A stretch of 64,000 bases of DNA, from contig NC_081819.1 in NCBI RefSeq assembly GCF_030704535.1, positions 22,230,001 to 22,294,000 of the forward strand. Reading direction: 5' to 3'. This DNA is from Vitis vinifera (lineage: Eukaryota > Streptophyta > Magnoliopsida > Vitales > Vitaceae). Under the pieces are notes generated by a model that saw only the letters and a program-made list of their open reading frames with translations, was not told the origin of the DNA and made no database searches. Positions within the stretch are counted from its first letter, which is position 1. Each line of letters begins with the position of its first letter. Both the position numbers and the translations under genes were made by a program. Positions 23,397 through 37,200 of this stretch are shown here, one piece after another.

Positions 23397-26300
23397 ATGG
23401 ATTACGAAGAGGGTAATTCATCAATAGCGAGCGCCAAAAGCCCGAATTCGAGGTCGAATTTGTATCGAATCATTGATGGGCACTCATCGCCTCCCTCTGT
23501 ATCCCTTGAGATTCGGCTTTTCTACGTCCGAATCGCTCCTTGCGTTATCGATAGCGTCCCTGACCACCTCACTTTGTGCCACATTCGCCGCGGAATTGGG
23601 GTTTCTCTCGAAATCAATGGCGCACGCATCCCTGCATCCGAAACGGCGTCGTTGACCCTTCGCCGTGATAGACTCGACAAGGAGTCGTCAGAGGTGATCT
23701 ACGTGAGCACAGACAGTGTTAGGGTTGCGGGGGGTGTTGAATTTGAGGTGTATGAGAAGGAGGAGATGATCCTATGTGGGTCTTTGGAGAGGATGGAATC
23801 TTCGTGGGGGAATGGGAGTGGTGGGTTGGAGAATGGTTCGAGAACCGGGTGGGACATGGATTGCTACACGGCCGCCTCGGTTGTGGCTGGGTCATCAGCC
23901 TTTTTTCAGCCAAAGCTCGGGGTCTCTTCGCCTTCCATTGAGGTTTATATCGCGGGATGTTCGTCCAGCATGCCTGTGATTCTCACCAAGACAATTCAGA
24001 TAAGTCCACGGCAAAAAGCGTCTAGGCATGGTATGCTGGATGCAATTCCGGAGGGTGAGGAGATTGGGAAGGCGCAGGAGAACAGTAATGGAACGGTTCG
24101 TCAGCGGAAAGATATGGTAATGGAATTTTGCCGTTAGTTTGAGCTCAGTATTATTTTGTTTTATTTCCAAGAATGCGTAGAGAGGAGATGATCCATATTA
24201 TCATTCAAAAGTTGAGTTTCTGAGTAATGCTCATATGTATGTATTTATGGGAACAGTCACTAATGTTGTGCAAGAAAAGATGTGATGGCCTAATATAATA
24301 TGACCCTAGATAGAATAGAATGGAGACAGATGATTAGTGTGATCAACTCCCTAATTTTTCAACAAGATTTATTGATTTATATTAAGTTGCTGACTTGGAA
24401 GATGAATGATCGGGGTTGTAGTTAAAGTACAATGTTCCGAGCCTTTTAGGAAAGTTAGAAATTATCCAGCTAATTACGAAGATTGGGTCAAGATAAACCT
24501 AAAAGAATCAGAAGAATAAAAATCCTTAAGGTTTGACTAATAATCCCACCCAAAGTTGAACATAGAAAAAGTAGTGAGTCCACAATACCGCCTTTATATA
24601 TATTGAAGATTCATTGTTATTTTGTTATGTTTAAGGTTATATGCATGATTTTGTCCTGTATACTTTGGTGTAGTGTTTTTATTTGGATTGCCTATCAAAA
24701 AAGAAAAAAAAGGTTTATAAGCAGAGCTTTAGATTACACGTCAGTGAAAATTTAATTCATAGTTTTTAATTTCTAAAGCCTTGTTTCCTGAGTTATTGTA
24801 ACTTTTTCCATGTAAGTAGGGTTTTAGATTGTTAACTTGTGTGTGCAAATCTAAATGGTTTGAATGGGATCAAAGAAACATCTCATCAGGGCCATTTGAA
24901 ATTTATGCTTACAAACTGAGTCAAAAGATTGTCTACATTGCAGTGAATTAATGATGAAATTGCAATTTTTTTGACCTTCTATGAGAAGGTTCCCTTATCT
25001 TGTAATCCTATTATGTGTTTCAAGTTTGGTGATATTACTAAATATCTCAGTTGCTTGTCATGAAATTAGAGTTAATCCTCTTGCCAAGATGGGTCTTGTG
25101 ATAAGCTACTATTGAATGTTCTATTTTCTTGTTGTTACTCTTGAATGTTCTACGTGCTTGTTGCTGATTAGTTTGAGCCATTGCTTCATTGATCATATCC
25201 AATGTTATTAGCTAGCTGCTAATATCATTGAGCCAGTGTTTCACTGGCCATAACAGCGGTATTAACTGGTTGCTGATGTGTTTGAGAAATTGCTTCAGTG
25301 AGCATATCCGATTGTATTTGCTTGTTCCTGATATGGTTGAACCATTGCTACAGTCACCATACTCAATAGCAGTTGTTTCAATAACCATATTCGGTTGTTA
25401 TTTTCCCTTATATCATTGAAAAATTTCACTTGGATAAATACATAATTCATTTGTAGTGCGATAATTCATTGGTAAACACACATGCGTGCATTCATATAAC
25501 TTTGATTTTTTGTTCTTGTTGCATTGTGTTTCTTTGTAGTAAGTTCCTCATTGTCATTGTGAACTAGAAGGTTCATTTCATCAGGAAAAATAATAATAAA
25601 AATAAAAATGAAAGAGGAGGTTATTGATCCTATTTTTGGCACTCAATTAAAAAAAAATCAATTTTATACCTGGTTGATTTTTGGTTTCCATATGGTGTCT
25701 GAGCTCTTTAGAAAGCAAATGTTTATGGCTTCAATATTTTTTCGTGCTCTACTGGTTGAAGAAAATAGTGATTAGGGCATTCTTTAATTCTAGATGGTGG
25801 TATGTGACATACTCATGCTCTTTACCTTATGTTATTTATTTATTTTTTTAATTTATCTAGATGGTTTACTGCAAATTTGATGGATGAATTTGGCACAATT
25901 TGAATAAGTTAAAATGAAAAAAAAAAAAATCTACCTGTATTTATATATTGATTAAATAAGAATGATGTGACAACATGATAGAGTTCATTCTGAAGATCTT
26001 TTAAGTGGGGTGATTTTACCTCCTTTACCTACAGATGCACCCGAATGAAATGGATGCACCCACATTAAGTGGATACATCCTAGAATGAATTAATACTTTT
26101 AATTTGTATATATGTTGCAAACATGATTCTTACAGTGCAGTTTTGTAACTTTGAATTTCCCACTGTATCAAATAACCTTTTTGGCGACTGAATGATAGAG
26201 AAGCACAATTTCAATGTGGTCTAAGGTGTGCTTTGATTCATTTGGTTTCTAAAGCTTGCTCTGGTAAACAAAATCTGCCTGAATTTGTGTTTCATTTAGT

Positions 26301-26573
26301 TTCTCTACTGCTAACCAATTTATGATCCCATTTGCGCTTATGTAGATCACAGAGGCAGATGATGATTATGAGTCAGATGGGAAAATTGGACATGGTTTCC
26401 ATTCAGAAGACATGTACTCTGGTGAGGATGGCCAACTCACATGGTTTAACGCTGGTGTAAGAGTGGGTGTTGGCATTGGCCTTGGGATGTGCCTTGGGAT
26501 TGGTATTGGTGTTGGACTGCTCATGCGTTCATATCAAGCAACTACCAGGAACTTCAGGAGGAGGTTTTTCTGA
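23397..26573 (+). CDS. At1g01500-like protein with C-terminal glycine-zipper segment
   Basis: A conserved plant protein of unknown biochemical role. Two exons, 23397-24116 and 26346-26573, join in frame through a GT-AG intron of 2.2 kb, giving 315 residues. The N-terminal part is soluble-looking and contains SLEIRLFYVRIAP and DHLTLCHIRRGIGVSLEING. The second exon encodes an acidic patch (EADDDYESD) and then, at about residues 274-300, a run of Gly alternating with Val, Ile and Leu that looks like one membrane-spanning glycine zipper. It ends in a basic tail, RRRFF. The Arabidopsis relative carries the automatic name erythronate-4-phosphate dehydrogenase family, but I see no dehydrogenase motif; that name may have spread from the neighbouring CtBP-like gene. 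Telo-boxes lie upstream. A family member on the strength of sequence and position; function unknown. Confidence 0.88.
25160..25420 (+). repeat. Degenerate 55-bp minisatellite in an intron
   Basis: A phrase like TTGAGCCATTGCTTCATTGA returns near 25,175, 25,230, 25,284 and 25,339, with a spacing of 54-55 bases, and fades afterwards. It lies in the single intron of the At1g01500-like gene. Confidence 0.7.
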
Positions 26574-28263
26574 ACCTAATTGTCTAACTTGAAAACTCAA
26601 GTGGTTCTTGCTCAATAGAAAAGGAACAGAAAAGAAACGAAAAAACTACCTGATCTCATCCTGTAAGTCTGAAAGATACCAAGGTTGTGGCTGAGTAAGA
26701 AACTTGTAAATCAATGGCTCCAGTCCTTTAGGCACGAGGTTAGTTACTTGGGGGTGGAAATCATAGAGTTTTCGTTTACTAGGACGACACATTTCTCTAA
26801 CACAAAGATTCGCATCAAGCTTCCGTACTCTTCCATCTCAGCTGATAACTGAGTACTCGATCATAAATATGTGGGTATATTTTATGCAAGGTTGGTTGAA
26901 ACCATGGACAAGCAGAGCCTTAAGTTTTGATGGATGAGGCTGCAGGAGATGCAGAGTGACTTGTTCAGGAGCTTTGATATAGGCTTTTTGGTGTGGGCTC
27001 GGCTTGTTAGTATGGGGTTTCTGTGAGCTTCCAAAAAAAGTACATAGATATGTTTTCTATTATCTTGTGTAGAGGTTTTTCTATGTTTTATGGGAAGGCT
27101 GTGCTCTGGTTATTATTGTAGGAGATACAAACACATGATTTTGGATTTCTTTTTATTTATTTATTTTACATTGTTCTCATTTTTGAATTCATTTCCATAG
27201 TTGTAAACAGTGCTCAGTCAATCTATGGAATAATTATAAATGGTTTTTCTGTACATACTTGGGTTGATTTTGACTCTCACTGTTTCTTTCTTTCTTGTAT
27301 CTTGGACCCTTTATTACTTAAATACTCTTTAATTATAAAAAAAATTACCATGATTATATTTCTATCACTTTAAATTTAAAGTTTTGGAGTTGTATTTCAT
27401 TTTTATTAATATCTTTATTTAAATGATTCGATCAAGCATGAATACATCTAAAAAGAAGACAGTCATTTAAACACCCTCTTGTGTAATCCATTTTTTTTCC
27501 ATATTTATATCTTGAAAGCTTTGTTTGATTTTTGAAAAATAAAAAATATATTTAAAATTAATAAATTATTATTATATGTTATTTTCAATTATTTATTTGA
27601 ACTTTTTGTTATAAAAACAAAATAAATTAAAATTTTAATTAATTTAAATTATATTTTATTTTTTTAAACGAACAATAAAAAAATGATTTTTCTTAGCATT
27701 TATTTTTCTTAGTCTTTCTGGAACTTGAAAAAAAAAATCATAATTTAAGACACTTTTGTATTCATTATCATTGCTTCTATACTTAAAAAAAAAAAAGTGG
27801 GCTTTAAATATAAGTGATAAAGAACTTGGGAAGTATTTTGGAATGTAAAAGGCAATATTTTTTTTTTTTATTTTATACTTTTTTGGACAAATGTGGGATG
27901 AAAGAAAATATTAAGAACAACGTTGTTAAGAAAGAATTCAAATAAAGACGACCAAAAAGCAAGGGACGAATCGAGGCTTTGAATTTGTTGTTGACAAAAG
28001 GAGGGGGACATAACTGAAATCGAAGAAAATCGTAGGGGCATTTTGGGGAAAAGAAAAGATTGAGGGGACGCTCCACCCTTTCCTCGAGCCTCGAGCATGG
28101 GAGAAGAACTCGAAAAAAGACGCATCAGCAGCAGAAGAAGCAGGGTGGGCATCCGCCATTCCAACTTTACCCCTAAGAACTCCACAAAATTACGACAACT
28201 GCCACAAACCCTCGCCACTTACTACTCAACCAGAAGCTCTGAGAATTCAAGAAGAAGAAGGTG
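26574..28263. other. Spacer between the At1g01500-like gene and AN
   Basis: The first 600-700 bases probably include the 3' untranslated region of the upstream gene. A family A MITE relic lies at 27,518-27,735. The last 250 bases before 28,264 are less AT-rich and probably hold the promoter and leader of AN. Confidence 0.5.
27518..27735. mobile_element. MITE family A, diverged copy
   Basis: Begins GCTTTGTTTGATTTTTG and keeps the AT-rich core and a right end with TTCTGGAACTTG. More decayed than the copies at 3.6 and 18.6 kb. Confidence 0.45.
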
Positions 28264-31200
28264 ATGACGACTATAGTGAGAGACTCAGGGAGATCCTCTG
28301 CTTCTGCGGCCCACCATCATAGGTCTGCGCCCCTCCCCCTTGTGGTCTCTCTTAACTGCATCGACGACCCTTCCCTCGAGCAGGAGTCCCTCTCTGGCAT
28401 AGCCTCCGTCGAGCACGTTTCCCTCGCCCGCCTCTCCGATGGAAAGATCGAGTCCGCCGCCGCAGTCCTCATCCACTCCCTCGCATACCTCCCCCGCGCC
28501 GCCCAGCGCCGCCTCCGCCCCTGGCAGCTCCTCCTCTGCCTCGGCTCCTCCGACCGCTCCGTCGACTCCGCCCTCGCCGCTGACCTAGGCCTCCGCCTCG
28601 TCCATGTCGATACGTCGCGTGCCGAGGAGGTTGCCGATACGGTCATGGCTCTCTTCCTCGGTTTGCTCCGCCGCACTCACCTCCTCTCTCGTCACACACT
28701 CTCTGCTTCCGGCTGGCTCGGCTCTGTTCAGCCGCTGTGCCGTGGGATGCGCAGGTGTCGTGGTCTTGTTTTGGGCATTGTGGGTAGATCTGCCTCTGCG
28801 CGGTCTTTGGCTACTCGGAGCTTGGCGTTTAAGATGAATGTGCTTTATTTTGATGTTCAAGAGGTAAATTTTTCATAAGATTCGTTGATTTACGTTTTAT
28901 AACAGCTCAAATTATGGAAAATTTGTGCTTTGTGTTTCAATCGATGTTTTAGGAGCGGCAGAAGCCTGTGAATTCGATTAAGACCAGGATTTAGTTTTTA
29001 TTACCATTGGATTCTTAGCACATCGTGTTAGTTCTGATTCCATTTGATGTGGTAGCTGAAAAGGTGTTATGTTTCCATATCTGGAAGTCGTTATTTTGAT
29101 CAGATTTAAGTGATTTAGTTCTCATTGGGCTTTTTCTTGTTTTGATGAACAGAGCTCTGTTATGATCATTGTTATTATTTTTTGATAATAATTATATGTT
29201 GGCTGGAGTATGAATTGAATGGGATTGGGTGTTTTAATGTCATGACCAATCAAATTATAACATATTTGTCCAAAATGTGATATTTTATTTTTTGGGTGAA
29301 TTGAAAAGATCATTCATTCATCTTGAGGTTTTGTTGGATTTGATTATGAAGTATTACATTAATGTGGTCAGACTTGATTGATTGTTTCCCTTTATCTGTT
29401 TGAAGTGGCTAGGGTTTATAAGCTGATTTAAAATTAACTCATAGTGAATCAAAATGGAAATATTGGAATCATTGTTTATTTGAATGTTAAGGTTGTGTTG
29501 GATGGTGTGAGGTTGATGCTACTTAAATTATTGAATTGCTTTCATTTTAGTCAAGGTTTAAACTCACCATAAGCTTGGTTCCAACAATTGTAACTGAAGT
29601 ATGTTATCAATTAATTGTAGATATCTTTCATTTGCCATTTGCTTCCTGAGACAAAGAAGGTTAGGAAAAGAGATGAAAATATCATGTTTTAGGTTTTTTG
29701 GATCTTTGAAAAATTTAACATTAGCCCTACATATATGTTACATGGACTTAGGTACATGTTTTAGGTGCTGGGGTACATATGTTCTCCATTTAGATTAAAA
29801 AATATGTGGTTAAAGAAGGGGGGTTTCAAAGACCTTCTGAAAGGGTGGTGGATGGGGTACAATTTTAGAGGATCCTTCAGCTTCATTCTGACTTCAAAAC
29901 TTAAGGCACTGAAATCTGATTTGAGAAGTTGGAATAAAGATGTGAAACGATCGTGTTTCCATTAGGAAGGAGATGGACCTTCAATGAAATAGGTTTCTGG
30001 GATTCAAAGGAGAGGGAAGGGGTCTTATCCCTTGAGGAGGTTGATGCAAAAAGGAGAGCTAGGGAGGATTATAGTGAGTGGGCTCTTTTTGAAGAAACCA
30101 TGTGGAGATAGAAATCTAGGGAGATTTAGCTTAAAGAGGGTGACATGAGTACTAAGTGCTTCCATAAAATGGCTAATGCTTATAGGAGGTAGAATTGCTT
30201 GACTAGGATTAAAATTAATAAGGAGTGTTTCTCTAAGGAGAATGGGATGAAGGAAGGAGTGGTAGGGGCTTATTACACTCTATTATCTGAGCCAAAAGAG
30301 TAGAGACCTAGCATCAACACTCTGGATTTTAAAGTTTTAGAAGTGCTAGAGGTTGAAAGGTTGAAGGAAGCATTTTCAAAGAAGGAGGTTTTCAATGCTT
30401 TGTTAGAGTTCAATGGGGACAAGGCTTTAGGACCGGATGGGTTTTCCTTGCCTTTTTAGCAATTCAATTGGAATTTTGTGAAGGATGAGGTGATGGGGTT
30501 TTTCAAAGAATTTTATGACCATGGGAGGTTTGAGAAAAGTCTTAATGCTACATTCCTAGTGTTAATTGCAGAGAAAGGGGGTACAGAGGATTTAAAAGAC
30601 TTTAATCCTATTAGCTTGGTAGGCAATATGTATAAAGTCCTAACAAAAGTCTTAACTAAGAGACTCAAGAAAGTGGTGGGCAAGGTGATTTCCAAGTCAC
30701 AAAATGTTTTTGTACAGGGTAGACAGATTCTTGATGGGGTACTTATAGCAAATGAGACTATAGACTCTGTGTTGAAGAGCCATGCTCAGTACTAGATTGA
30801 TAACCGAGTTAAAATCGGTGGAGAAAATTAAAAACCACAAAAATGAAGAAATTAGGAAGGATAAACCTCCTAGATGATGTGAGAAGTTGTTGTTGAGAGG
30901 TGAAATGAATATTTTACATAGAAATGGCTATGTTGCAGAGAAATAGGCATTGTGGAGAGATGTGAGAAGCAAAGAAGATGAAAGGGGTATGTTGCAAAAA
31001 TGGGTGTGTAGTAGAGGGAGATGTGAGAGAGTATTTTGTAGAGAAATGGATGTGTTGCTGAGATATGGGAGAGGGGTTTTTGACCAAAAATGGGTGCGTT
31101 GCAAGGAGGTGGGAGAGAAGATTCAAAAAGGGAGAGAAAGGCTTTTGATCGGGTATTTGGGATTATATTTATGATAATGATTTTATAAATACTTAAATTG

Positions 31201-34200
31201 AATATAAATGTTAAGATAAAAGTTTATTTATTCAAATGAAAATAAAAAATCTTGTTTTTTTAGAATGGTTTTATTTAGAATATATTTGATAGGAAAAATG
31301 ATATTTATATTTTTAAAAGTGATTTATGGTTATTTTTTAATGGTTGAATATATTTAATTTAAACAAATTTATTATAAAAATATTTTTTTACTAGTTTTAT
31401 CTAAAATTTAATATGAGGTGATAAATAAAGAAGTTTTAGATCTATTCTGGAATGTTCTCTCTATACATTTATTAATTTTTTTTAGTCTATCTTATTGTAT
31501 TTATTTTGTGATAATTTTAACAATTATCTTAAAAATTTTAGAGTTCTTAAATTAACATATTTTGCATATCATTTGATATTGATTTGAGATGCTGAAACCG
31601 ATATGCCTTATGATCCTTTGAGTTAATGATCGATATTGCGACTTTGAACCATGTGTGTAAGTTAGACATTGAAAAAGCATACGACCATGTTAATTGGAAT
31701 TTTTTGTTATCAATTCTTGAAAATATGAATTTTGGTCGAAAATCGGTAGGATATATTAAATGGTGCATATCCTCTACAAGGGTTTTAGTGATCATTAATG
31801 ACTCTCTTATAGGTTTCTTCCAAAGCTTTAGAGGTTTGAAGCAAGGGTACCATTTGTCTTCTTATTTATTTGTTGCGGCAATGGAAGCCCTTAGTTGTCT
31901 TCTTAAAAGGGTTAGGGGGGGTACTTATCTTACAGGAATAAAGGTGAGGGAAGAGGTGGTGAAGGGGAGGAGGTGTCTCATTTGTTGTTTGCAGGTGACA
32001 CTCTTGCTTTTTGTGAGGCTTTCTAAGCTCAAATGGTTCATTTAAGTTGGTTGCTCAAGTGATTTGAAGCTTTAGGGGGGCTGAAAATTAACTTGGGTAA
32101 GAGTGAGTTGATTCCTATTGGTGGAGTAGATTTTGTGCAGGAGTTGATTTCAGAGTTGGGTTGTAAAGAAGGCAAACTTCCATCTATCTACCTAGGATTG
32201 CCTCTAGGTGCTACCTTTAGATTAGTGGCAATTTAGGATGGGGTGGAAGAGAGGTTTCGCGAAAGACTCTCATTGTGGAAAAGGTAATACATCTCTAAAG
32301 TGGGGAAGACTTACTTTGATCAGGAGTACTTTATCTAGCCTTCCTAGTTATTTTTTTTGTCTTTATTCAATATTCCAAGGAAAGTCAAATTATGGTTAGA
32401 GGAAATTCAAAGAAGTTTTCTATGGGGAGGTGGCGGGTTGGAAAACGTTGCATCTTGTGAAATGGTTAATAGTGTGTTTGGAAAAGAGCAAAAAAGGGAG
32501 GGGGGTGTTTAGGGATTAGGCTCCTTTCTTTGTCGAATAAGGCTCTTTTATGCAAATGGAATTGATGGTATGCAATTGAAAGAGGAGCCTTTTTGAATCA
32601 AGTCAATAGTGGAAAATATGGAAGAGGGAGGATGGTGGTCCTTTGAAGAAAGAAAAATGGCATTAGGCTTTGGAAATTTATCAGGAAGGAGTGGAATAAC
32701 TTTGTATGTAGTTCTTTTGTGGTGAGTGATGGGAGGAAGGTGAAATTTTGGAAGAATAAGTGGTGCAAGGATGAACCGTTGTGTGTTTCCTTCCCTTATT
32801 TATATGCTTTAGCCGTTACAAAATAGGCATGGCTTGCAAATTTATGGGTTCAGATAGGGGAGAGAAGTTATTGGAACTCTTGTTTCTCTAGACGTTTAAA
32901 TGATTGGAAAGTGAACGATGTAAAGGATTTATTTTCAAGGTTGCAAGGTGAGATGGTTGATAGTATGAGGGAAGACAAGATGGTGTGGATAGAGATAGAT
33001 TCTGTCTTTATTCGCTTTTGTAGAGTGGTTAGGTATTGGTTAAGAGAGGGTGTTTTATTTTGTGTTCTCTCTTATTCTTTTTGTTTTTAGGAGTTATTTG
33101 TATACCTGTGTGCTTTGGTGTCTCCTTTTGGAGCATTTTAATTTATATGCATTGTTTACTTATCAAAAAAAATAAAAATCACTTAATTCTAATTCCTAAA
33201 TGACAAGACACGGGACAAGGCTAAAAATACCTTTTTTGTTCTTGTTTTATCTCTTGGACTAAATCACTTATTAAAAAAAAAAAAAAAAAAAAATTCTTGG
33301 AGCAAATGGAAGTGTATGACTAAGAATCTCCAACATGAGTCCAAGGCTGCTTACAATAAATCGTAAATTGTTTTTTTTTTTCCTTTATTGGACATATATG
33401 GTGGATACAAATTATAGCAATAGGTGCTTCGTACATGTATTCCACACCCAAATTCTTGGCATGTCATATTTGACATAGGTGTCTTGGAATGTCCATATAA
33501 CATAGACCTAAATTGAAGCAAAATAGTTGCATTGTGCTCAAGCGTGTGTAAGTTTTCATGTTGTTGGGTCCTAGACGATGAAACATCAAAGAATGAATTT
33601 TTAGTGGTATGATGGTTTTTAATTTCACCTTTCAAGTTTATGTCATATGAATATCTAGCTGAGCAACACCTAATGTAGTTTTGACTTCATACATTCATTC
33701 AAATAATTTTCCTTGGATTGAAGTAATACAATTTACTTCTCATAAGGACTGCATTTAGGAGTTAAATTGCCCACAGTTGTTTATCTATCTATCTATCTAT
33801 ATGTGTGTGTGTGTGTGTGTGTTTAATAAGCAAAGGAAAATAAATTAAAAATAAATAAATAAATAAAAGAGCACCAAAGTATACAAGTTGTATTCAACAA
33901 GCTCCAAAAGGCACAACTAGGAAAGGAGAAGACACAAAAGAACAACTCCCCTCCCTTAGCCAAACCCTAACCAACCTACAAAGTCGATTAAAAACATAGA
34001 ACTTCCCTTTACAAACAACTTCACTGAGAAAAGATTACAAAGAAAAGATTTTTTCAGAGTATGATCTGATTGCTCCACATTATGAAAAGACCTTTAGTTT
34101 CGTGCTCTCCACATAGTCTAAAAGATGCATAAGAGTAAGAAAACTTAGTCTTTCTTGGGTCTAATCACACCACCTTGTACTTTTTCATAGACATTCCTTG

Positions 34201-37200
34201 CAACCTAGCAAAGAAATCTTCTACAATGTCCACTTCTCAATGATTCAAGGATTTGAAAAACCAAAGGTTCCAGTGTTCCCTCCCCTGCTTGGTCCCAAAC
34301 GTTTGTCACCCAAGAATCCTTTGAAATGATCAAGGCACACAAAGATGGGAGGATACACATAGAGGCTTGTCCCCACACCACCCATCTTTCCAAAACTTCA
34401 TCCTCCTTCCATTGCCTAAGGAGAAGGATGCTCTACTTTAAAAAGTGTCCCTATTCTTTCTAATAGCTTCCCATAACCCAACCCTATTCCTATCTCTCAC
34501 TTCACAAGACTGTCATCCTCCTTCCCTATATTTTCTTTCTATAACCTATTTTCATAAATCTCCACTCTCATTTGCTTGTCGCCAACTCCACTTGTGCAAT
34601 GGAGCCATATTAAATGAAGACAGGCATGTGATGCCTAATCCCCCTTTTGATATTCTCTGTGCCCACAACTGACCACTTCACTAAATGCAAACTTATTCTC
34701 CAAAGCCTCACTACCCCAAAGGAAATCATTTTGAATCTTCTCAAGCCTCAGCCTAACCTTTCTCAGGATACTGAACAAAGACACAAAATATAAGGGGAGA
34801 CTCGATAAGGTGCTCCTGATCAACGTGAGTCTTCCCCCTTTGTGAATATATTGCTTTTTCCACATTGATTACCTTCTGTGGAACTGCTGCCCATAAAATA
34901 CATGTCTCTTGATAGGACCATTTAATACATCATCGAATTAATGAAGTTCTTATTTCAAAGTATGAAAAATGCATTTTAAGATTTGAAGGGACTTATTTTA
35001 TTATATAAATTTATATATGTGTGTGTGTGTGTGTGGGTTTCTTCTTCCAACAAAAAAAGAGGAAAACAGCAATGAAGTATGAGATATATCTGTGTAACCT
35101 GTACTTAAATTGGAAATGACTTGTAACACTAAATTGAAGTGTTTAAATGTTAATTGAAAAATATCATGCTTGCCATCCTTCATATATGTCATTCATGCTT
35201 TGGTTTGCTTTTCGTTAGGTGGTGTTGATATATTTTTGTTTGCCTCTATGTATATATTGAAAAATAAACTTGTGTACTTTTTTGCATCTAAATGTGTTTT
35301 GACCAGCATATATTAAGTATTTGTTCTTGAAAATCATGCAGAATTTGGATTGAATTTTGTCTAAACCAACCATTTAACAGGGAAAGGGAAAATTAAGCAG
35401 ATCTATTACATTTCCTCCAGCTGCCCGAAGAATGGATACTCTCAATGATTTACTCGCTGCAAGTGACCTTGTTTCCCTTCATTGTACTCTAACAAATGAA
35501 ACGGTTCAAATCATCAATGCAGAATGTTTACAGCACATAAAGCCTGGTATTTTTATTTTGACATATACTTTCTATAAACTTTTTACAAGTCCCCCTCCCC
35601 CCTATTTGCTTTAACAGTTAATCAGTTTCTTCTGTGCAGGGGCATTTCTTGTGAATACGGGGAGCAGTCAGCTGCTGGATGATTGTGCTCTGAAGCAGCT
35701 GTTGATTGACGGCACCATTGCTGGCTGTGCTCTGGATGGTGCTGAAGGGCCGCAATGGATGGAAGCATGGGTATGATGACTAGTTTTAGGGTATGAATAT
35801 TTAATAATAGGTATCATTATTATTATTATTTGGATAAGCATGGAGAACAAGGTATTAAAAAGTGCCAAAAGAAGGGCACTCAAAGCACACAAGATATATG
35901 CAAGAGTGCCATAGGGCAAACACGAGATGAGGGAAACAAAAAACGATCCCTCCCCTTACTTACAACCTAACCAATTTACAAAATTTATCGAAGACATGTG
36001 CACATCCTTTAAACCCGCTTTGACCCACTCCAAAAAATTACCCATAAAAAGGGATTTACGCTCTTGATCAGGTATATATTGTTATCTGTAAAGGTATCTA
36101 TCTAAAGTTTTATGTGATTGCTTATGATTGTTTGGGACATGAAAACAGATGAACACAGATTTAAGGTTCATTAAGGGTAAGTAAAGCAATACAGAAAATT
36201 ATGAATGGAAATTCGAGCCATATGAAGGGAAACTCTCACATACAGTTTGTTCTTTTTCCTGCCCTAGGAGTAGAGTAGCACAGAAAGAGGAATTAGCATT
36301 ATCAACCCAATGATGCACTAACACCTTTCTTGTTGGGCCTCCAAAGTGTCTAAGCACAGTTTACTTGCATTGATCAATCAAAAGTTTTGCTGCCACTCCT
36401 TACGGTTACCTGTGATTGGTATGACCTCTCACTTGGAAGTAAGACTCCCACTGTCTGATCATAGACTACCCATGCCACGCTTATGAAGCAGATTCCTCGG
36501 TGTCTGTGTATGCATGAATGATGTCTAAAAATCCTTACTCTTACAGTTCTTTGTGGGGGAGTGCATGCCTCTTTGAGTTTTGTGCTTTTGTTTTCTATTT
36601 CTCTATGCGTGCATTTTGGTTTTTTGCCTTATTCTTTAGTATTTCTCCTTTTAAGGACAACTCATCCTTATCGTACTTCTGATTTATTCAATAAATCATT
36701 GTTTTTCCAGATAAAAAAAATTTAGTATACAGCAGAACTAAAGTTCTGTTCAGTGGAGAGGCTTGCTCATTTGACTTCCTTTATCATAGAAGGGTGATCA
36801 TTTGGGGCACCTACACAGTTCTTTGTATTTTTGTTTTACATGCATGTGTATGTATATGCATATATTGTTTGTGTGTGTGTGCATATATCTGCGGGTATGT
36901 ATTTCTCCTAATATCAGAACTTGGCTAAGACTATCAGAATATATTCATGTGCCTTTTATAGTTTATGTTTCACTTCTGCCCAGAGTTTTACTTGATTATA
37001 GGCCAACCATAAACCATCCTTCTTACAGTACATAGCAGTTGGGTTGACTAATCTGTACTTTGTGGCTCTTTGCTGATTAGGCTGCTTCTTTTTCGTTCTT
37101 TAAGGATTAGAAACAAAATATCAAGGTTTTATTACTGTAGAATTAATCCTGAGCTTTAAATTTGTCATCATCTGGACAAGCCCTGACTTACTTAGAAGTG

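Noticed and set aside
23397..26573. Erythronate-4-phosphate dehydrogenase as the function of the At1g01500-like gene
   Set aside because: No nucleotide-binding loop or catalytic Arg/Glu/His pattern is visible; probably an inherited label.
28317..28860. Arg-rich frames on the minus strand of AN exon 1
   Set aside because: GC-rich antisense frames without stops; the plus-strand frame is clearly AN.
31626..32045. A working reverse transcriptase gene
   Set aside because: RT is split by an insertion, frameshifted, and the FADD box is FAGD.
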